Of a stretch of 64,000 nt of DNA, positions 48,501 through 60,100 are shown piece after piece. The position numbers were made by a program, and so were the translations under genes. The first letter of the stretch is position 1. Each line of letters begins with the position of its first letter. The DNA is from Bolinopsis microptera (lineage: Eukaryota > Ctenophora > Tentaculata > Lobata > Bolinopsidae): contig NC_087076.1 of NCBI RefSeq assembly GCF_026151205.1, positions 1,125,692-1,189,691 of the forward strand, in the 5' to 3' direction. The notes beneath the pieces were generated by a model. The model was not told the DNA's origin. It ran no database searches and worked only from the letters and a program-made list of their open reading frames with translations.

Positions 48501-51500
48501 CACACGTACAGCAGGTCCTGGAGAGCACTTAGTAACACACGTACAGCAGGTCCTGGAGAGCACTTAGTAACACACGTACAGCAGGTCCTGGAGAGCACTT
48601 AGTAACACACGTACAGCAGGTCCTGGAGAGCACTTAGTAACACACGTACAGCAGGTCCTGGAGAGCACTTAGTAACACACGTACAGCAGGTCCTGGAGAG
48701 CACTTAGTAACACACGTACAGCAGGTCCTGGAGAGCACTTAGTAACACACGTACAGCAGGTCCTGGAGAGCACTTAGTAACACACGTACAGCAGGTCCTG
48801 GAGAGCACTTAGTAACACACGTACAGCAGGTCCTGGAGAGCACTTAGTAACACACGTACAGCAGGTCCTGGAGAGCACTTAGTAACACACGTACAGCAGG
48901 TCCTGGAGAGCACTTAGTAACACACGTACAGCAGGTCCTGGAGAGCACTTAGTAACACACGTACAGCAGGTCCTGGAGAGCACTTAGTAACACACGTACA
49001 GCAGGTCCTGGAGAGCACTTAGTAACACACGTACAGCAGGTCCTGGAGAGCACTTAGTAACACACGTACAGCAGGTCCTGGAGAGCACTTAGTAACACAC
49101 GTACAGCAGGTCCTGGAGAGCACTTAGTAACACACGTACAGCAGGTCCTGGAGAGCACTTAGTAACACACGTACAGCAGGTCCTGGAGAGCACTTAGTAA
49201 CACACGTACAGCAGGTCCTGGAGAGCACTTAGTAACACACGTACAGCAGGTCCTGGAGAGCACTTAGTAACACACGTACAGCAGGTCCTGGAGAGCACTT
49301 AGTAACACACGTACAGCAGGTCCTGGAGAGCACTTAGTAACACACGTACAGCAGGTCCTGGAGAGCACTTAGTAACACACGTACAGCAGGTCCTGGAGAG
49401 CACTTAGTAACACACGTACAGCAGGTCCTGGAGAGCACTTAGTAACACACGTACAGCAGGTCCTGGAGAGCACTTAGTAACACACGTACAGCAGGTCCTG
49501 GAGAGCACTTAGTAACACACGTACAGCAGGTCCTGGAGAGCACTTAGTAACACACGTACAGCAGGTCCTGGAGAGCACTTAGTAACACACGTACAGCAGG
49601 TCCTGGAGAGCACTTAGTAACACACGTACAGCAGGTCCTGGAGAGCACTTAGTAACACACGTACAGCAGGTCCTGGAGAGCACTTAGTAACACACGTACA
49701 GCAGGTCCTGGAGAGCACTTAGTAACACACGTACAGCAGGTCCTGGAGAGCACTTAGTAACACACGTACAGCAGGTCCTGGAGAGCACTTAGTAACACAC
49801 GTACAGCAGGTCCTGGAGAGCACTTAGTAACACACGTACAGCAGGTCCTGGAGAGCACTTAGTAACACACGTACAGCAGGTCCTGGAGAGCACTTAGTAA
49901 CACACGTACAGCAGGTCCTGGAGAGCACTTAGTAACACACGTACAGCAGGTCCTGGAGAGCACTTAGTAACACACGTACAGCAGGTCCTGGAGAGCACTT
50001 AGTAACACACGTACAGCAGGTCCTGGAGAGCACTTAGTAACACACGTACAGCAGGTCCTGGAGAGCACTTAGTAACACACGTACAGCAGGTCCTGGAGAG
50101 CACTTAGTAACACACGTACAGCAGGTCCTGGAGAGCACTTAGTAACACACGTACAGCAGGTCCTGGAGAGCACTTAGTAACACACGTACAGCAGGTCCTG
50201 GAGAGCACTTAGTAACACACGTACAGCAGGTCCTGGAGAGCACTTAGTAACACACGTACAGCAGGTCCTGGAGAGCACTTAGTAACACACGTACAGCAGG
50301 TCCTGGAGAGCACTTAGTAACACACGTACAGCAGGTCCTGGAGAGCACTTAGTAACACACGTACAGCAGGTCCTGGAGAGCACTTAGTAACACACGTACA
50401 GCAGGTCCTGGAGAGCACTTAGTAACACACGTACAGCAGGTCCTGGAGAGCACTTAGTAACACACGTACAGCAGGTCCTGGAGAGCACTTAGTAACACAC
50501 GTACAGCAGGTCCTGGAGAGCACTTAGTAACACACGTACAGCAGGTCCTGGAGAGCACTTAGTAACACACGTACAGCAGGTCCTGGAGAGCACTTAGTAA
50601 CACACGTACAGCAGGTCCTGGAGAGCACTTAGTAACACACGTACAGCAGGTCCTGGAGAGCACTTAGTAACACACGTACAGCAGGTCCTGGAGAGCACTT
50701 AGTAACACACGTACAGCAGGTCCTGGAGAGCACTTAGTAACACACGTACAGCAGGTCCTGGAGAGCACTTAGTAACACACGTACAGCAGGTCCTGGAGAG
50801 CACTTAGTAACACACGTACAGCAGGTCCTGGAGAGCACTTAGTAACACACGTACAGCAGGTCCTGGAGAGCACTTAGTAACACACGTACAGCAGGTCCTG
50901 GAGAGCACTTAGTAACACACGTACAGCAGGTCCTGGAGAGCACTTAGTAACACACGTACAGCAGGTCCTGGAGAGCACTTAGTAACACACGTACAGCAGG
51001 TCCTGGAGAGCACTTAGTAACACACGTACAGCAGGTCCTGGAGAGCACTTAGTAACACACGTACAGCAGGTCCTGGAGAGCACTTAGTAACACACGTACA
51101 GCAGGTCCTGGAGAGCACTTAGTAACACACGTACAGCAGGTCCTGGAGAGCACTTAGTAACACACGTACAGCAGGTCCTGGAGAGCACTTAGTAACACAC
51201 GTACAGCAGGTCCTGGAGAGCACTTAGTAACACACGTACAGCAGGTCCTGGAGAGCACTTAGTAACACACGTACAGCAGGTCCTGGAGAGCACTTAGTAA
51301 CACACGTACAGCAGGTCCTGGAGAGCACTTAGTAACACACGTACAGCAGGTCCTGGAGAGCACTTAGTAACACACGTACAGCAGGTCCTGGAGAGCACTT
51401 AGTAACACACGTACAGCAGGTCCTGGAGAGCACTTAGTAACACACGTACAGCAGGTCCTGGAGAGCACTTAGTAACACACGTACAGCAGGTCCTGGAGAG

Positions 51501-53198
51501 CACTTAGTAACACACGTACAGCCGGTCCTGGAGAGCACTTAGTAACACACGTACAGCAGGTCCTGGAGAGCACTTAGTAACACACGTACAGCAGGTCCTG
51601 GAGAGCACTTAGTAACACACGTACAGCAGGTCCTGGAGAGCACTTAGTAACACACGTACAGACTACAGCAGGTCCTGGAGAGCACTTAGTAACACACGTA
51701 CAGCAGGTCCTGGAGAGCACTTAGTAACACACGTACAAGCAGGTCCTGGAGAGCACTTAGTAACACACGTACAGCAGGTGCTGGAGAGCACTTAGTAACA
51801 CACGTACAGCAGGTCCTGGAGAGCACTTAGTAACACACGTACAGCAGGTCCTGGAGAGCACTTAGTAACACACGTACAGCAGGTCCTGGAGAGCACTTAG
51901 TAACACACGTACAGCAGGTCCTGGAGAGCACTTAGTAACACACGTACAGCCGGTCCTGGAGAGCACTTAGTAACACACGTACAGCAGGTCCTGGAGAGCA
52001 CTTAGTAACACACGTACAGCAGGTCCTGGAGAGCACTTAGTAACACAGGTACAGCAGGTCCTGGAGAGCACTTAGTAACACACGTACAGCAGGTGCTGGA
52101 GAGCACTTAGTAACACACGTACAGCAGGTCCTGGAGAGCACTTAGTAACACACGTACAGACTACAGCCGGTCCTGGAGAGCACTTAGTAACACACGTACA
52201 GCCGGTCCTGGAGAGCACTTAGTAACACACGTACAGCAGGTCCTGGAGAGCACTTAGTAACACACGTACAGACTACAGCCGGTCACAACATAACCGTCAC
52301 GTGATATACGTATCGTCTCGTTTTATATTATACATAGTTGATATTAAGATAGTCAGGGAGGATTATTCTCCTAGAATTGTATTCCGCCAGGCAGATGGTC
52401 GGTTTATGGCATATTTCTTATTTCTAGATTTGTGTCTCTGGAATTAACAATAGCCAAGATAAACTTACAAGTGTACATATATTTACTGTCATAACTATTA
52501 ATAGGTAACAATTATATGTTATAATGAGATAAGACATAATTGCAAAAACTTTACCAGCAATTGACGCCCAAGTGTGTAAAAACAAAACGGTGTCAGGTAC
52601 TGATAATAAAAACAACATACTTCACTCATCCATATCAAATGCTAATCTTTTTGTAGTGGAGTCAGAAACACATAAGCATTAAAAACTCGAAATAAACTCA
52701 CAGGTGCAGGTTGATAAACTGAGCAGTGGGGAGATCACTCTAACAATCCCTACTAAAATGGTGATGTATGAGGCGAAGGCGAGAGCCAGTTACATGGGCT
52801 TCCAATATACAAGCGTTAAACACTGGTACATGAAGCAACATCAGACACTTTCTCAGAGACTCTGGTTTAGGTACAATCTTGATTTAAAGACGCAACCTTT
52901 ACCTTTGCTAGATAATAATACACGAATGTTCTCGGGAATACGTCAATACTGATTTCTCAATTTAATCACAGAAATCTCTTGCTTCTTAAAATAGCTCAGC
53001 CAGTAGTTCCGCTAATATCTAAGTCAGTAGTTTACGTTACCACTAGATAACCACAGGTACCTTCTGATCCTGGCAGGGTGTGGAGCATTCCTCCTCGTTT
53101 TGTGGACTTGTCTGCTGATACGAGCTCATATCATAGTTACCCAGCAAACTAAAGCTCCCGTTTACAAGAGGCAGGCCACGCTCTCAACTGCTACCTGA
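35323..53198 (+). CDS. C-type lectin / Ig / fibronectin III single-pass membrane protein
   Basis: A large gene assembled from about 20 exons by splice sites and phase, ending at TGA 53196-53198. Order: C-type lectin-like module, several divergent Ig domains, about five FN3 domains, one membrane helix (LLILAGCGAFLLVLWTCLLI) and a short cytoplasmic tail (about 25 residues, RAHIIVTQQTKAPVYKRQAT). Such proteins act at the cell surface in adhesion or recognition. The start and signal peptide were not found; an Ig-type exon at 33440-33635 may belong to it. A LINE lies in the 5' intron, an Ig-exon copy lies in the intron after 38134, and a 7.2-kb satellite lies in the intron 44401-52703. Two places (36840 and 43201-43397) do not join cleanly in frame. 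Domains are divergent from textbook families, so the boundaries are approximate. Confidence 0.75.
36567..38134 (+). CDS. Ig-like exons, first block
   Basis: An open segment ~36567-36849 (NGSYKCRNGEIISYLPNKF, then SGGQCCYVAF) is followed by 36840-36998 (LTPSQNILYGSKIKIKCTG), 37201-37414, 37518-37633 (VPGVYSCTVKREGSTWVK), 37759-37894 and 38054-38134 (HTHVGVVVCQLPG). Features are the paired Cys and G.Y.C ends of Ig domains. The join near 36840 is unclear: the two frames overlap and no good intron is visible there. Confidence 0.55.
38178..38515. repeat. Interspersed repeat with TCGCGATTTGTCGCGG motifs
   Basis: After a C-run, four spaced copies of AAATCGCGATTTGTCGCGG-like sequence lead into CCCCGATTTCCTTTTGATC and a CTGCTGAGACCCCTGAGGGC end. 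A second copy of just that end lies at 38806-38876, so the duplicated Ig exon is bracketed by direct repeats. Confidence 0.6.
38516..38806 (+). repeat. Duplicated Ig half exon and flanking intron (LINE-free copy)
   Basis: Over 95% identical by eye to 33440-33635 joined directly to 35226-35318. It reads SVTMKRASDAGTFYCNPVII. The copy ends just before the splice acceptor that precedes the lectin exon in the source locus. Confidence 0.85.
39119..42061 (+). CDS. Ig-like exons, second block
   Basis: Exons ~39119-39215 (PGEIVGTADEEIVMNCNVK), 39344-39528 (AEVNWFTRDGHIGTGTTVTF, VICDARNSMGYSR), 41078-41208 (DEGDDAMLQCTAVGMKPITY, EWRTKKHRI) and 41970-42061 (NVTRNTPEKVTCAVC). These form two consecutive Ig domains of the I-set/C2 type with the Cys...W...Cys pattern. 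Phases agree from 39215 through 42061. Confidence 0.7.
39513..39674 (+). repeat. 41-bp tandem repeat across an exon-intron junction
   Basis: Unit GATATCATTAACAAAGTGAG followed by TAACATAACTTAGAGATATTT is present four times. The first copy contains the real exon end and donor (AACAAA/GTGAGT, exon end 39528). The later copies carry AACAAA/GTGGGT or GTGAGT. Confidence 0.85.
39675..41077. other. Intron with a 75-nt hairpin
   Basis: Intron of the lectin/Ig/FN3 gene without recognised coding sequence. It contains the inverted repeat 40210-40284 (see findings). Confidence 0.5.
40210..40284. other. 75-nt hairpin of pre-miRNA size
   Basis: Arms 40210-40241 and 40253-40284 pair at 28 of 32 positions plus one G-U, with an 11-base loop that contains the palindrome CTGATCAG. 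A small RNA precursor or a tiny foldback element are both possible. Confidence 0.5.
42281..52825 (+). CDS. Fibronectin type III exons
   Basis: Exons 42281-42468, 42584-43103, ~43201-43397, 43489-43696, 43867-43972, 44252-44400 and 52704-52825. Recognisable FN3 features include PPFVGQLNTTHLLIDWEY, PNNLHVLRVEDTFVEIGW, VSEVFLSWEPPHMIESNG, YQFTIIAIASAGSGPPADL and MYEAKARASYMGF. Splice phases agree except at 43201-43397, where a one-base change is needed. The last FN3 domain is split by the 8.3-kb satellite-bearing intron. Confidence 0.75.
44047..44075. mobile_element. Lone end of a TA-inserted DNA transposon
   Basis: CAGGGTGGCCCAAAAGTGAC matches the terminal repeat of the element at 60328-61094 (CAGGGTGGGCCAAAAGTCAG) and is likewise preceded by CTA. 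No partner end is seen nearby. Confidence 0.5.
44645..44672. repeat. Poly-G tract
   Basis: About 27 consecutive G (GTGGAGG just before). A poly-C tract of 19 lies at about 44879-44897. Both are in the satellite-bearing intron. Confidence 0.9.
45058..45105 (+). mobile_element. 3'-terminal LINE fragment at the satellite border
   Basis: TTAGTGCCGAGTACTGCCTC followed by GTACTCCTCAATCAATC matches the 3' end of the LINE at 33636-35225 (TTAGTGCCGAGTAATGCCTC, GCTCCTCAATCAATC). It is an extremely 5'-truncated copy that directly precedes the 35-bp array. Confidence 0.75.
45111..52282. repeat. 35-bp satellite array, ~205 copies, inside an intron
   Basis: The unit GTCCTGGAGAGCACTTAGTA followed by ACACACGTACAGCAG (35 bases) repeats for 7.17 kb. 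The centre (about 46150-51500) is almost perfectly uniform. The edges show variants: GCCGG for GCAGG, GTGCTGG for GTCCTGG, CACAGG for CACACG, and GACTACAGC insertions near 45321, 51660, 52158 and 52268. It is not a multiple of three and carries stops, so it is not coding. It lies in the intron 44401-52703 of the lectin/Ig/FN3 gene. Confidence 0.98.
53057..53198 (+). CDS. Terminal exon: membrane helix and cytoplasmic tail
   Basis: Enters in phase 2 completing a Trp codon with the exon ending at 52825. Encodes YLLILAGCGAFLLVLWTCLL, then IRAHIIVTQQTKAPVYKRQAT and a TGA stop. About 20 hydrophobic residues followed by Arg mark a type I membrane anchor. The short tail has a single Tyr and no recognised signalling motif. 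Confidence 0.85.
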
Positions 53199-53965
53199 TA
53201 TCTTACTCTTCTACCCCGAGATTAAAATTCAAATATTTATAATTTATTTCTAAACTTTTACTCAGAAATAATATCAATGGTCTAGAATCTAGATACTAAA
53301 CGCTAAACTACAGCAGGCCAATTTCATACAATCAGAACATAAGATTTCTGGTTGTGCAGTGTGCATTTGAAACATAGAACTTCTTGCAGGTGAATACTAT
53401 ATTATGACGATACGATGTTTACATGATTTTCTTGGATTCAGTTAAAAACTGCCATGTTTTATACCTATTCATTTTGATTGTTATGAGACATAATCTATTG
53501 AGTTTAAATATTCACCAACACTCACAAAAATGTTCCCATTTTGAAGTTTTACCATTGTATTTTAACAATTCCATTTAGTGAGCTCAACACTTTTAACTTG
53601 TCAACATTACGTTACAGAAATTAAATCAAATTTGCAACTGCACGTCGAGGTCTAAACATGGATAATTTAATTATTCCTGGTAAAGTTGGCAGTTGGTTGT
53701 GTGAACGACTCGTCCTTTTCAACAGACATCGGATTACATAATGGTAACACAATCAACACTTGACAGCGCTCGACTCAATTCGATTAATAAAACAAAATCC
53801 AATTAAGCATCACCGGAAAAAGCGCAGTCAATTTAAGAAGCTGTAAAGACTGGCGACAGTTTGTGCGATTTAATTCTCAGAGACGTTTTGCTGCTTGTGG
53901 CTGTTTAGTGAAGTGTTTAGCGTGGTGGGCGGTGTCTGGGAGTTGTACAAACTAGAGGTCCTGCA
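53199..53965. other. Intergenic region between two plus-strand genes
   Basis: AT-rich; contains the 3' end of the lectin/Ig/FN3 gene and the promoter of the tectonin-like gene. Nothing else recognised. Confidence 0.5.
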
Positions 53966-56782
53966 ATGCAAGGTGTGTTGCTTTTGGTGCTGATTGTAAT
54001 AAGTGGAGTTATATCAGATGAGGGTGAACTGGAGACGTTTGTGGGGGATCAGGATGAGGTTGTTGGTGAGCTCAGTTAAATAACAGTTTACTGCGTAGTG
54101 AATAATATGTGCTCGACATATCAGATTTTACTATATCAGATTGTATTTTATATATTATGTAAATATCTTCCAACATGCCATTACTACCAGGAGAAGCACT
54201 AATTGGTGTAGTTGACAAGGCAGGAAGACTGAGAATCGGGCTGATTACAACAACGGATCTGGAGATAAAGTGGAAAACAATAGCCAGAAATATCATAGAT
54301 CTGGAGATCTCATCATCGGGTTCGACTGATTGGATTACTTTTCTGTATCAAAGTTATGACAAGGAATTAAAATCATAACAATATGTTCTTTGATATAATG
54401 TTAAGATTTAAATTTCATTTTAAAAATATTTACCAGACGATAAAACTAGAATAAAATATTCACATTCAGGAGTTTTATGGGCAGTAAATGCGAAGTCACT
54501 TCATCACATGATACCGTTTACTGACGAGACCCTGAAAAGATTGCAGGTGGTGCCCTCGTTCGAGCTCGGAGAAGGGTTCAAGGTTCTCACTGTCAGCCCA
54601 GATAACGTTATCTGGACAAGTAAGCACTATTATAAGCTATTTGCTCTTTATGCAAGATATCAGGTACAAGTTGTTAGACTATTATAAGAGATTCATTCAT
54701 TGGACTCGGGCCAAATTAATATCTCCCAATCGAACCGTGAATTATTTTATCCGCCCAACCTAATATCATTTCAGTTTCAACAGCCAATATATTTCACTCA
54801 AACCGAACGGGTGAATGGCAGGAAGAATCTCTGAACGGTATTAGCAGAGGGTAGGTTCCCCCGCAGGATATATATCCAAAATGGAACAGCGATTTATGAA
54901 TTTAGTTCCCACTTTCATCCACTCTGATGTCTAGTCATACAATTGTCTATTAAACATATGAACTAAGCAATTTGAATTATGACGCGAGTAGAGTAGAATT
55001 CTCGCCTAAATTTTGAACTTCTACTCCATATTTGCTGTCATAATTCCTTCAAAACTTCATGAAACCTAATGAGAACTTACAGTATGCAAACTCTGTCCAG
55101 AAAGTGTGAGAACGCAAACGATCTGTCTATATCAGAGTCGGGTGACGTTTGGGTGATTTGTGATTCTCAACTAGGGAGGTATGATCTTGCATCTACTATG
55201 ATAATAATTCCAGAATTCTATAACCAGTTATGTAATTGAACCCTCTTAAAACTTCCTTCCCACGAATTAACCCCACACAAAAAGGATGGTTAATACGATT
55301 TTGCTACTGCTTTTAAACGGTTAGATATTGTATGAAGCTCCCACACGACAAGGGATGTTGTTGGTCGACTAAGACTGAAACTGCAGGATCACCGGAGGAA
55401 AAGACTGGGATCTCACGTATAATGGCAAAGGAGGCAGTCACGTGGCAGCTATAGGGACCAACTATGTCGTCTACACTACAACCATCGATAACAGCGACAA
55501 AATGATCAAGTAAGTGGTAGTGGTATCCAATGAAATTATAAGGACGACGCGGCAAAGAAAATTGAAAGGTTGTCAAAGTTGAACAGCATTAGCTAATTTG
55601 TCGTAGCTTCGGTGAGTGGATTTAAAGATTTAAACACATCTTTATGTTGTAACCACTTCCTCAAGTTGAGACAAATTCTCCGTCATGAAGACATGCTAAA
55701 AACTATTTTATACGTTAATCATGATAGCGGCAAATGCAGGCACGACCTATCAAGACAAGTTACACGACATAAAATTATATATTATTGAGTTTTGGCAAAA
55801 TGTTTATAAACCCTCTACAAATTGCGAATGCGCATTTAAAGCAGGTTAATAATTACTTGACTGACAGTCAACAAAATTAAAACCGGGATTCCACCAATTT
55901 AAGGAGTATGTTTGAGAGCGGAGGAAAGCCAGAAGCACGATCTGACAGCAGCGATGTCAGCTACTACGACGGCAGCATCTGGAAACTCAGCAAAGATGGC
56001 AGCAAAATTGTAGAATATCGAGACGACCAAAACAACCGCCTCCGTAGAGTTCGAGAATTTGAGCTAGGAAAGTTTAACGCGGCCAGGATCTCGGTTGGGC
56101 CGTACACAAAACCGGTAGAAAAACCTGTGGAACCCACGCAACCTCCATACTACCCACCAGGTAAAATATAATTAAATACTGTTATTAAGTTTTGTAGGGT
56201 TATGGCAGGATTAGGGAATGATTATGGACGAGGTTTATTAAAAGCAAAGTTAACCGGAGTATTGTGACTTAACCAAGATATCTAACCTAAACCTTTAAAT
56301 ATGAAGAGTAATTCGAAATTAAAGTTGAAATTAAAAACTGAAATCTTGACTTGTATCGGTCATCGGAGTTAGATATTTGACATTGACGCGTTATGAAGAT
56401 CGAGAAAGATAAGACATGATTGCAAGAATGGTTAAATGGTGGATTTTCTAAAGACAAAGATAAAATCAGAATAATAGTTTGGAAAAGATTTTTAAAGATT
56501 GCAACGATGGCACGACTTCAAATTGCAGGACAGCGTAAAGCATTATTATTTCATCAGGCCAGGTTAGCCAATGAAATTGCAACGATATTTTAACTAATTG
56601 AAAAAAGAAATAATTTATTTAGCATCGAACTAGTATTGAAACATCAGGACAAAGCATTTTTGTGGTCCAGAGGTTGAAATCCTAAATCGCCTAATATCAT
56701 TGTGTTTCCAGTTTTACAGATTGAGCGTAATTCTACAAAGAGCGTACAACACTACAACAAGGTAATCTTCTACAACCTTTAA
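53966..56782 (+). CDS. Secreted tectonin-like beta-propeller protein
   Basis: Eight exons with consistent phase: 53966-54065, ~54197-54351, 54470-54619, 54775-54850, 55101-55178, 55387-55509, 55904-56160 and 56712-56782. The signal peptide is MQGVLLLVLIVISGVIS. Repeated short segments follow, with the tectonin signature of an aromatic after a small loop: GVLWAVNAKS, VSPDNVIWT, ESGDVWVICDS, and DGSIWKLSKDGSKIVEY. Tectonin domains build beta-propellers that bind glycans or bacterial envelope sugars in animal lectins such as fish-egg lectin. The C-terminus carries a Pro-rich segment (KPVEKPVEPTQPPYYPPG) and a short last exon. The donor of exon 2 (GTTATG) is the weakest junction. I am fairly sure of a propeller-like secreted protein, less sure of ligand. 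Confidence 0.7.
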
Positions 56783-56896
56783 ATGGATCCCAAACTCCAA
56801 ACTCAACCCTACTGAGCTGCATATAATTATAATTCAAATTGTACCTCTTAATATTGTATCTCGTATCAGAACTGACAATGTCTAAAGTAAAATCTT

Positions 56897-56902
56897 AATA
56901 AA
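56897..56902 (+). terminator. Probable poly(A) signal of the tectonin-like gene
   Basis: AATAAA 115 bases after the stop codon, in the expected orientation and range. Confidence 0.5.
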
Positions 56903-57138
56903 ATTGTCGGTATAATTGTTAGTTGAATATATGTAACTATATTGTGTTTTTCAAGTGGTACAATTTTTCCTATTGTTTCGGACAAAAGAAGAACAGATAT
57001 TTTGGTCACTGAAAACGAATTGAAATTAGAATTTGTAATTATCAAAGATCGTGCTTTAAAAATCGTGCTTCAAATTGATCAAAAAAGTTTTTCACGAAAG
57101 CTTCATTAGGAAGCATAAGACGATTTCTCCTCCTTAGC
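56903..57138. other. Space between convergent tectonin-like and dipeptidase genes
   Basis: Holds the 3' untranslated ends; nothing else recognised. Confidence 0.4.
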
Positions 57139-60100
57139 TTAGGAACGTGACATTTCGTCCAGATATGCCGCAAACAACTTGTGCTGAAAATTAATGAGTT
57201 TTACGACACGATTTCGACAATATAGTTAGTGAGCTGGCCGTTAAAAGTTAAATACTAACGAGACAACGCAAAACTAATTTGAAATAAACGGAGCCTCATC
57301 CCTTATGAGGGTCGCTCACATTACTTAGCTTACTCAAACGATCTCAAGAACTAGAGCAGCTTTTACCAAAACCGTGACAAATTGCACTTAAAAGCAGCAA
57401 TTTTATTAATTTTGACAATCGAAGATTTTCAGAAATTGCCTTACATGGTAGGTTTCACTAAATGGAATGTAACATTGGTGAAGTAACCAATGGTAGTTTG
57501 TAAAATCTAATAACTTACCCCTTCGATGTAGTTTCTTATGTTTATCTTCTCATTTTGAGAGTGAGCCCCATCGTCCCCGGCTCCCATAGGCAGCAACATC
57601 ACGCTCTTTCCTGGAAATTGTTACTCTTTTCTAATCATTTTCATACTAAAAAGTATGCACAGCATGGCTGTTCTAACCGTTATAAAATTTCAATCAACGA
57701 AAATATTCCTTTCTTGAATTTCGACAAAAACAACACTGAAAACAATAACAGAATTCAGAATTGTTCTCAAAACGTACCAGTAGTTTTCTGGAAAGTCAGA
57801 GTGACAGGGATGCTTCCTCCCTCTCTGGTCAGATCCGGCTCACAACCGTACACTGAAACATATATTCCATTATTACTAATTCCTGGATGCAATCAAAGAC
57901 TTTTTATCTGACAGAACTATTGGGTTGCAAGTAGAAGGAAAACTTCCTGGTATCCGGAAAGTGTTATCATGTGCAGCACAAGGATCTGTTTTAGGTCCTA
58001 AATTTAAGTGCATGATGTTAAATGGTAAATTAGCAAACTGTCATGCAGCAGCGGTTGGAATTTCTTAATTTAACTACAATTATACTACTGTACATTATCT
58101 GAAAGAAGAATCCGTGGAGATCTTACAGAAACCTTATAAATATTTAGTGGTTTAATAGAATATGGTTCAGATATTTTAAATATCAGTAGATCAGGTATGA
58201 ATATTGTTTCAAGATAAGATGCAATATTAAAAGCGTGCACGAGAGAGGTATGCAACGTACAGCAAGAAATACCCTACCAGTAGATGTTATCACTGGAAGT
58301 AGAATTGAAGGAGATAATTATTTTGAAATTAAGAGTTAGCATAATGATTAATGATTATCTGTGGTTTCGACCCTATTTGGCAAAAAAGAAGTTTATTAAT
58401 TTGAATTAGGTCGTTTGGGTATAATTTATTAAAAACATATATTTAATGAATATTTGTGATGATCTTATGTATCCTAATTTTTCGATTTCACTACAGTTTA
58501 CATTTTCATTACCAACAAAGAAGGGTTAACAGATGATAATAAGAAAATAACGGATATTTTAACAGACAATTACGTACCAAGTTTGGTGGCATTACGTCCG
58601 GCTTGGTACTGGGAATCGTTAAAGTCAGTTACCCACCAGTTTCCACCGTGCTCCATCCTTACAGTGCATTTGTTGGGAGAGTTCAGCTCAGCAAACACTT
58701 TCTTGACGTGGTCACACGTGTCCTTCTCAACCTGTTCGTGGTGGAGACTTGTTAACAGCGGTGAAATAAGGAAAATGTACTCGCAGAGAGGGATGAAATA
58801 GTACACTAGCTGGTGCACAAGTCACTAGACTTACCAGTAGTACTGGTAGAAGATGAATTTGAATTGCACAAGCAATAAATTATTTAAATTAATTAATAAA
58901 TGAATCGCAAAACCATGTGCCTCACTGATTGGTCACTAGTCTTTTCATTATAAAACATAAATGGACGACGGCGCGCGACGTTAACGGATCAGCTTTTATA
59001 CCAGTGCAGCGACGTGAGATATCTGAATAGTATTACAATTTCTAACCACCGGGCACCGACGATCATTTATGTTTTATCTAAAGCCACGTTAGGTAATGTT
59101 TTTTATATATAATACTCTTGTATACTCTTCTTATTCTGTTTACGCCAATTCTGTGCTTTGCTATTTCTTTACCTTTTAGAACAAGATAAGCGCATTTGAC
59201 CGTGTAAAAAAGCGCAAAAAGTTAGCACTGTATACATATAATAATTGCAATTTAAAGCGAAATTTCATTTTGCACTTGACAAATATATTGCCCATCTCGC
59301 AAAAAGCGAGCCGCCATATCTGGACTCTAACTAGATTGCTGGATAACCTTTCTTAGATGACGATCGAGGCAATCATAATTTGCCACGTAGGACGAGGTCC
59401 TCAACTAAAACTATGTATCAATTTGTTAAAAGCTGCAGGACTTAATATCGTCAGCTGACATAATTTAATCAACCAGGATTATATAACTCAACAAAATTAA
59501 CACGTCATTTTGTAACTTTAGACCTCTTATCTCGCTTTAGGACTGCCTGCTATTATACCAGGTGACAGAGATGTGTATAGAGTCTGGTCACAAGTATAAA
59601 AGAGGCAGGTCTCAACTTAAGAATCTCCACAGTTTGTAGAACACACACAAGCAGGCGTATTACTACTGATCAGAAGTAAAATGTTGAATCACTGTCAATT
59701 AATTCTTAATTCACCTTCGTGGAGGTATAGAAAATATAAAAGTTATAATCTAACTATTATTATATATATTATATGGTGCAAATCAAATTAAATAATGAAA
59801 AACAATTATTAAAAAAACCACTCGTCTAATTAATAATCAGCGTATAATAGCTTTATAACATTATCAGATCATGAAGCTTGTAAATGCACACCTGCTCGAT
59901 CGTGTGATTAGGCACGATTCTGATCGAGAACTTTCCAATAACTTTCCTGGGGATAACAGTTTTACAACCCCCTCCAGAGAAGGCTCCTTCTATTCCGTGA
60001 ATACTCAGACTTGGGTACCTCCACCTGGTAGGATAATACTATCTTAAATAGGAGTTGTTATTAAAACTGAGAACGAGACAGTAATCATATGATTAGCGAT

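Noticed and set aside
45111-52282. CRISPR-like array
   Set aside because: Units are directly tandem with no spacers, in a metazoan intron; it is a satellite.
57555-57911. Plus-strand ORF of 118 residues
   Set aside because: Antisense to two well-supported dipeptidase exons.
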